Below are positions 60,780 through 64,000 of a stretch of 64,000 nt of DNA, piece by piece; within the stretch, counting starts at the first letter, position 1; the number at the start of each line of letters is the position of its first letter. The position numbers were made by a program, and so were the translations under genes. The notes beneath the pieces are model-generated. The model did not search any database, had not been told where the DNA came from, and saw only the letters and a program-made list of their open reading frames with translations. The stretch is taken from contig NZ_FNPB01000001.1 in assembly GCF_900107195.1 (NCBI RefSeq), positions 620,001-684,000 of the forward strand, written 5' to 3'. This DNA is from Halobellus clavatus. GTDB lineage: Archaea; Halobacteriota; Halobacteria; Halobacteriales; Haloferacaceae.

Positions 60780-60876
60780 ACGCGTCGATTCCGCAGCGGC
60801 GACGAAAAAGCCTCGGCCGGGGGAGTCGGGCGGCGCCACGGCACCGTATGGTAATTTGTCACACGGACTGCGTGTG

Positions 60877-60885
60877 TTTTATACC
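60877..60885 (+). promoter_or_regulatory. TATA box giving a leaderless DUF5786 transcript
   Basis: TTTTATACC at 60877-60885 sits about 23-27 bp upstream of the ATG at 60904. Transcription would therefore begin at or next to the start codon, giving a leaderless mRNA of the kind common in haloarchaea. Confidence 0.6.
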
Positions 60886-60903
60886 AGTTGGGCCGTTATC
60901 ATT

Positions 60904-61086
60904 ATGTGTATGGGATTTGGGAGCTACGACGAGTCCGAGCAAGAGAATCAGGACTTTGATACCGATCTCGAGGACGACGACGGCGTCGCAACTTCCGAGG
61001 CCGACCACGGGGGAGACGTGGAATTCGAGATCGGCGCGTCGAACGACGAACTTCTGGATCGACTCAAGGACATCAAAGAGGAGTAA
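60904..61086 (+). CDS. Small acidic haloarchaeal protein (DUF5786-like)
   Basis: 60 residues. GFGSYDESEQENQDFDTDLE followed by GGDVEFEIGASNDELLDRLKDIKEE matches the conserved haloarchaeal DUF5786 family as recalled: a disordered acidic N-terminus and a C-terminal helix. The ATG at 60904 (MCMGFGSY) is placed next to the expected transcription start; the ATG at 60910 is an alternative. The strong promoter suggests high expression; function unknown. Confidence 0.82.
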   Translation: MCMGFGSYDESEQENQDFDTDLEDDDGVATSEADHGGDVEFEIGASNDELLDRLKDIKEE

Positions 61087-61164
61087 CCACGAGCGGGCCG
61101 GCAGCGACGCACGGCCAGGGGATCTCGCGCATCGGATGCGGAGCGACTGGGAGGTGAGTTGCGG

Positions 61165-61746
61165 GTGAAGCCGGGGACGCGAGCACTCGGTATCGCGGAG
61201 TCGACAGACGAAGCTAGCGGACGCTGTGTCTTTTGCGGGGCAGTCGTACGAGCGGACCGGGTAGTGGACGGTATCGCTTTTGAGACCGGCACGGTCGGCG
61301 CGCTCGACGCCACCGACGCCGTCCGTTCGCTGTTCGAGACGGCACTCCGCGAGGACGTTCGGTACGTGGTACTCTCGGGTGTCGCCCCCGCCTGGTTCAA
61401 CCTCCTCGACCTCGACGCGCTCGCGGCGGCGGCCGGGCGGCCGGTCATCGCGGTCTCGTATGAGTCGAGCCCCGGACTCGAGTTGGCGCTCCGCGAGCAC
61501 TTCGAGGGGGACGCGCTGGCGGAGCGACTCGAGATCTACGACCGACTGCCGTCCCGGCAGCGGATCGACGTGAACGGTGAGTCGCTGTTCGTCCGCGTCG
61601 TGGACGAGGGTGAGACACCGAGCGAGGTCGAGGCGGCGCGGGTCGTTCGGGCGTACACGCCGACGGGTGGTCGTCCGGAACCGCTTCGAGTGGCTCGGCT
61701 CGCGGCCCGCGGGGCGCGGACGTGGCGGGCACGGCGTGAGGGGTGA
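61165..61746 (+). CDS. Endonuclease dU (DUF99 family)
   Basis: 193 residues from a GTG start. MKPGTRALGIAESTD is the DUF99 N-terminus, followed by VRADRVVDGIAFETGTVGAL, RYVVLSGVAPAWFNLLDLDA and VIAVSYESSPGLE. DUF99 proteins have an endonuclease V-like RNase H fold and are annotated as endonuclease dU, cutting DNA at deoxyuridine. It lies 50 bp upstream of a uracil-DNA glycosylase gene in the same orientation, which supports a uracil-repair role. Confidence 0.85.
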   Translation: MKPGTRALGIAESTDEASGRCVFCGAVVRADRVVDGIAFETGTVGALDATDAVRSLFETALREDVRYVVLSGVAPAWFNLLDLDALAAAAGRPVIAVSYESSPGLELALREHFEGDALAERLEIYDRLPSRQRIDVNGESLFVRVVDEGETPSEVEAARVVRAYTPTGGRPEPLRVARLAARGARTWRARREG

Positions 61747-61796
61747 AGACCGAATCGGACCGTCACGGGTAAGTCGCGGCCGGCCGGCTCTTCGGT

Positions 61797-62444
61797 ATGA
61801 GCGACGACGACACAGCGGCCGCCGGCGACGGATCGGCGGCCAACCGGATGGAGGGGCCCGACGTCATCGCCTGCGAACAGTGTCCCGAACTCGTCGAGTC
61901 GCGGTCGCGGATCGTCGACGGGGTCGGCCCCGACGACGCCGACCTCCTGTTGCTCGGGGAGGCTCCCGGGGCGAACGAGGACGAGCAGGGCGAGCCGTTC
62001 GTCGGGCGCTCCGGGTCCATCCTCGACGAGGCACTGCGGGACGCGGGGCTCGCGCGGGACGACGTGCGGATCACGAACTGCGTGCGCTGCCGACCGCCGG
62101 AGAACCGCGATCCGCACACGGAGGAACTCGCGAACTGCCGCGGTCACCTCGAACGCGAACTCGCGGTCGTGGACCCCAAACTGGTCGTGACGCTCGGGAA
62201 GGTCCCCTCCGAGCACCTGCTGGATCGGTCGATCGCGGTGACGAAGGCGGCCGGCGACGTGGTCGACGTCAGGCTCGGCGGCCGGGGCTACCGCGCCGTC
62301 GTCTCCGTGCATCCGGCGGCGACGCTGTACGACGGGAGCCAGCGCGAGACGTTCTTCGAGACGATCGCGCGCGCCGCCGAGATCGCCGGCGTCGGCAGCG
62401 GAGGCGACGAGGACGGCGGGCAGTCGAGCCTCGGGCAGTTCTAG
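61797..62444 (+). CDS. udg: Type-4 (Fe-S) uracil-DNA glycosylase
   Basis: 215 residues. Four Fe-S cysteines follow the family 4 spacing: Cys26 and Cys29 (CEQC), Cys98 in CRPPENRDP and Cys114 in ANCRGHL, 16 residues later. The catalytic motif A is LLLGEAPGANEDEQGEPFVG and motif B is HPAATLYD. It removes uracil from deaminated DNA. Its stop overlaps that of phnE (CTAG shared at 62441-62444, convergent). Confidence 0.95.
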   Translation: MSDDDTAAAGDGSAANRMEGPDVIACEQCPELVESRSRIVDGVGPDDADLLLLGEAPGANEDEQGEPFVGRSGSILDEALRDAGLARDDVRITNCVRCRPPENRDPHTEELANCRGHLERELAVVDPKLVVTLGKVPSEHLLDRSIAVTKAAGDVVDVRLGGRGYRAVVSVHPAATLYDGSQRETFFETIARAAEIAGVGSGGDEDGGQSSLGQF

Positions 62445-63454
62445 TTCCGCGGATCGCCGCGGCCGAGCCACTTGTTCGGGTTGAAGAGGTCCCGAACCGC
62501 CTCGACGACGCTCTTGCCCGAGTGCTCGCCGGGGCGCAGTCGCGCCCGGATCCGCGAGGAGATCAACTCGATGCCCAGCACGACGACGAAGACCATTATG
62601 AGCCCCGCAGCGGTCTGCTGGAACTCGAAGAGGTCCTGGCTGTTCCGGATCATCAGCCCGAGGCCGCCGGCACCGACGACACCCAGCGAGATGGCGATCC
62701 GCGTGTTGATCTCGAGGATGTACAGCGTCCACGCGATGAACGAGCGCGAGACCTGACTCAGCATCCCGAAGCTCACCGTCTGCGTACTCGAAGCGCCCGT
62801 CGAGCGGATCGCCTCGATCGGCCCCTCATCGATCTCCTCGAGGTCGTCGGTGAACAGCCGACCGAGGTTGCCGATGCTGTCGGTGCCGATCGCCAGTACC
62901 GCGGTGATCTGGCTCGGCGGGCCGATCGGGATGTAGAGGAAGATCCAGACGATGGCGGGAATGGCGCGGATCGCGCTCAGGGTCCCGCGGAAGATGAAAT
63001 TGAAGGGGAACGGCGTAACCCGCTCGCTGCCCAGCACGCCCAGGATGAGCGCGAACGGGAACGCGATCACCGTGCCCATGAAGCCGAGTAACAGCGTCAC
63101 CAGGCTGGCCTTCACCAGCGACAGCCGCGAGGACTGGAAGCTCTCGAAGATGGGCTGACCCCAGTTCCGGAAGCTCGCCGGGATGGCCTGGAGTCCGGTG
63201 ATGTCGTTGTCCTTCGTGTAGATCGTGAAGTTCTGGAAGTCCGGCGGGAAGAAGCCCTGTGCGATGAAGTCGTACATCGCCGGGAAGCGGTTGGCGACGA
63301 CGCCGGCCTGGAACCCGATGAAGCCGAGTCCCCAGTAGGTCACACCGACGACAGCCCCGAGAACCGCAGCCCACAACAGGTACTTGAGGCGACGGAGGCG
63401 ATCCAGCGTGGCGAGTTTCTCCCGAACGGCGGTGTCGACCGAGTCCGAACTCAT
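62441..63454 (-). CDS. phnE: Phosphonate ABC transporter permease PhnE
   Basis: 337 residues with about six transmembrane segments. The binding-protein-dependent transport motif reads LEEIDEGPIEAIRSTGASST with the permease EAA loop, and GVVGAGGLGLMIRNSQDLFE is typical of PhnE. It forms the membrane channel for phosphonate or phosphite uptake. Its start overlaps the stop of phnC (ATGA-type overlap at 63451-63454), so translation is coupled. Confidence 0.9.
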   Translation of the reverse strand: MSSDSVDTAVREKLATLDRLRRLKYLLWAAVLGAVVGVTYWGLGFIGFQAGVVANRFPAMYDFIAQGFFPPDFQNFTIYTKDNDITGLQAIPASFRNWGQPIFESFQSSRLSLVKASLVTLLLGFMGTVIAFPFALILGVLGSERVTPFPFNFIFRGTLSAIRAIPAIVWIFLYIPIGPPSQITAVLAIGTDSIGNLGRLFTDDLEEIDEGPIEAIRSTGASSTQTVSFGMLSQVSRSFIAWTLYILEINTRIAISLGVVGAGGLGLMIRNSQDLFEFQQTAAGLIMVFVVVLGIELISSRIRARLRPGEHSGKSVVEAVRDLFNPNKWLGRGDPRN

Positions 63455-64000
63455 ACGCTCTCACCCCCGTCGGGTGTCGCGTTCGGGTCGGGCGTCTCCG
63501 AGGGAACCGCGTCCGTCCCCGTCGGATCGGTGCTGAGCGAGTCGCCGTCGCCGCTGTGGCCGTAGTAGATCCGGTCCATCTCTTCCATCGTGAGATCGTC
63601 GGCATCGCCGTCGAAGATGACCTCGCCGTCGCGAATGCCGAGGAACCGGTCCCCGAACTCGCGGGCGATGTTCACCTGGTGAAGGCTCGTCACCGTCGTG
63701 AGATCCTTCTCGGTCGCGGCTTTCTTGAGGTACCGCATCACCTCGCGGGCGGCTTTCGGATCGAGGCTGGCGACCGGTTCGTCCGCGAGGACGATCTCCG
63801 GCTCCTGAACGAGTGCGCGAGCGATCCCGACGCGCTGTTTCTGTCCGCCGCTCATCGATTCGGCTCGCTGCCCGGCCTCGTCGAGCAGCCCGACGGTCTG
63901 TAGCGATTCGAGGGCGTTGATCTTGTCGTACTCCGAGTGGAGGCCGAGCATACTCCGGAGGAGTCCGTTGCGGGACAGCGCGCCGGTGAGCGCGTTCCCG
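63451..64000 (-). CDS. phnC: Phosphonate ABC transporter ATP-binding protein PhnC (partial)
   Basis: The C-terminal 182 residues are present; the gene continues past the right edge of the window. Visible are the ABC signature MSGGQKQRVGIARAL, Walker B IVLADEPVASLDPKAAREV and the H-loop SLHQVNIARE. The Asp-Pro-Lys version after DEPVASL is typical of PhnC. An acidic, low-complexity tail follows (about the last 40 residues). It energises PhnE, and phnD is expected upstream. Confidence 0.9.
   Translation of the reverse strand, partial: GNALTGALSRNGLLRSMLGLHSEYDKINALESLQTVGLLDEAGQRAESMSGGQKQRVGIARALVQEPEIVLADEPVASLDPKAAREVMRYLKKAATEKDLTTVTSLHQVNIAREFGDRFLGIRDGEVIFDGDADDLTMEEMDRIYYGHSGDGDSLSTDPTGTDAVPSETPDPNATPDGGESV

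Overview
The window is chromosomal DNA of a haloarchaeon (class Halobacteria). The evidence is a very high G+C content with C/G-ending codons, proteins rich in Asp and Glu, and archaeal-type genes: ribosomal proteins L15e and L40e, Sec61-beta, the ABCE1/Rli1 ribosome-recycling ATPase, the type-A-like archaeal RNase P RNA, type-4 uracil-DNA glycosylase, and many small zinc-finger and DUF proteins typical of haloarchaea. No rRNA operon, transposase or CRISPR array was seen. The gene content reads as core chromosome rather than plasmid.

Layout. 1-4.8 kb: a sulfane-sulfur module, with two YeeE/YedE-type membrane proteins and a rhodanese/metallo-beta-lactamase fusion on the minus strand, divergent from TusA, DsrE and DsrE2 genes, followed by a PIN-like protein and a lone rhodanese. 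4.8-9.7 kb: information processing and housekeeping (zinc ribbon, L15e, EMC6-like membrane protein plus Rli1, L40e, thioredoxin, Sec61-beta, PdxT). 9.7-20.7 kb: an MDR oxidoreductase, M20 and M32 peptidases, a UvrD-type helicase followed by a degenerate M24 peptidase homologue, NAD synthase, and the PanE/PanB arm of coenzyme A synthesis. 21.2 kb: tRNA-Gly(CCC) with repeated copies of its 3' end downstream. 21.5-28.5 kb: a histidine kinase, a hexapeptide acyltransferase, and a copper island (CopA ATPase, Lrp/TRASH regulator, HMA metallochaperone, Met-rich SHOCT membrane protein) with a striking 13-bp inverted repeat in the regulator/chaperone promoter. 28.5-37 kb: ferredoxin-dependent nitrite reductase, small acidic proteins with a ParB-like/RHH protein, a three-PAS kinase, tRNA-Lys(UUU), a CoA-disulfide-reductase-like flavoprotein and a nitrilase-family hydrolase. 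37-44.4 kb: dihydroorotase, an M23-like protein, nicotinamidase and nicotinate phosphoribosyltransferase (NAD salvage) around a zinc-protease lipoprotein. 44.6-45.1 kb: RNase P RNA. 45.1-57.8 kb: a matrixin-like lipoprotein, a beta-CASP nuclease, an agmatinase-family enzyme, an AbrB-PhoU regulator, a sodium:solute symporter, several stress proteins (three UspA, HtrA) and a winged-helix regulator. 57.9-64 kb: a DHH phosphoesterase, small DUF proteins, a metallo-hydrolase, an endonuclease-dU/uracil-DNA-glycosylase pair, and the start of a phosphonate ABC transporter (phnE, phnC).

The most interesting unexplained signal is a pair of homologous, independently promoted structured-RNA candidates at about 37.05-37.14 kb and 59.21-59.30 kb. 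They share spacing, two conserved stems with divergent loops, and an upstream TATA element, and both lie between convergent genes. Also notable are the copper-promoter inverted repeat, a window-wide depletion of the tetranucleotide CATG (visible as T-ending codons placed before Met), and an M24 peptidase homologue that has lost three of its five metal ligands. Family and DUF names come from memory of sequence patterns; no database was searched.
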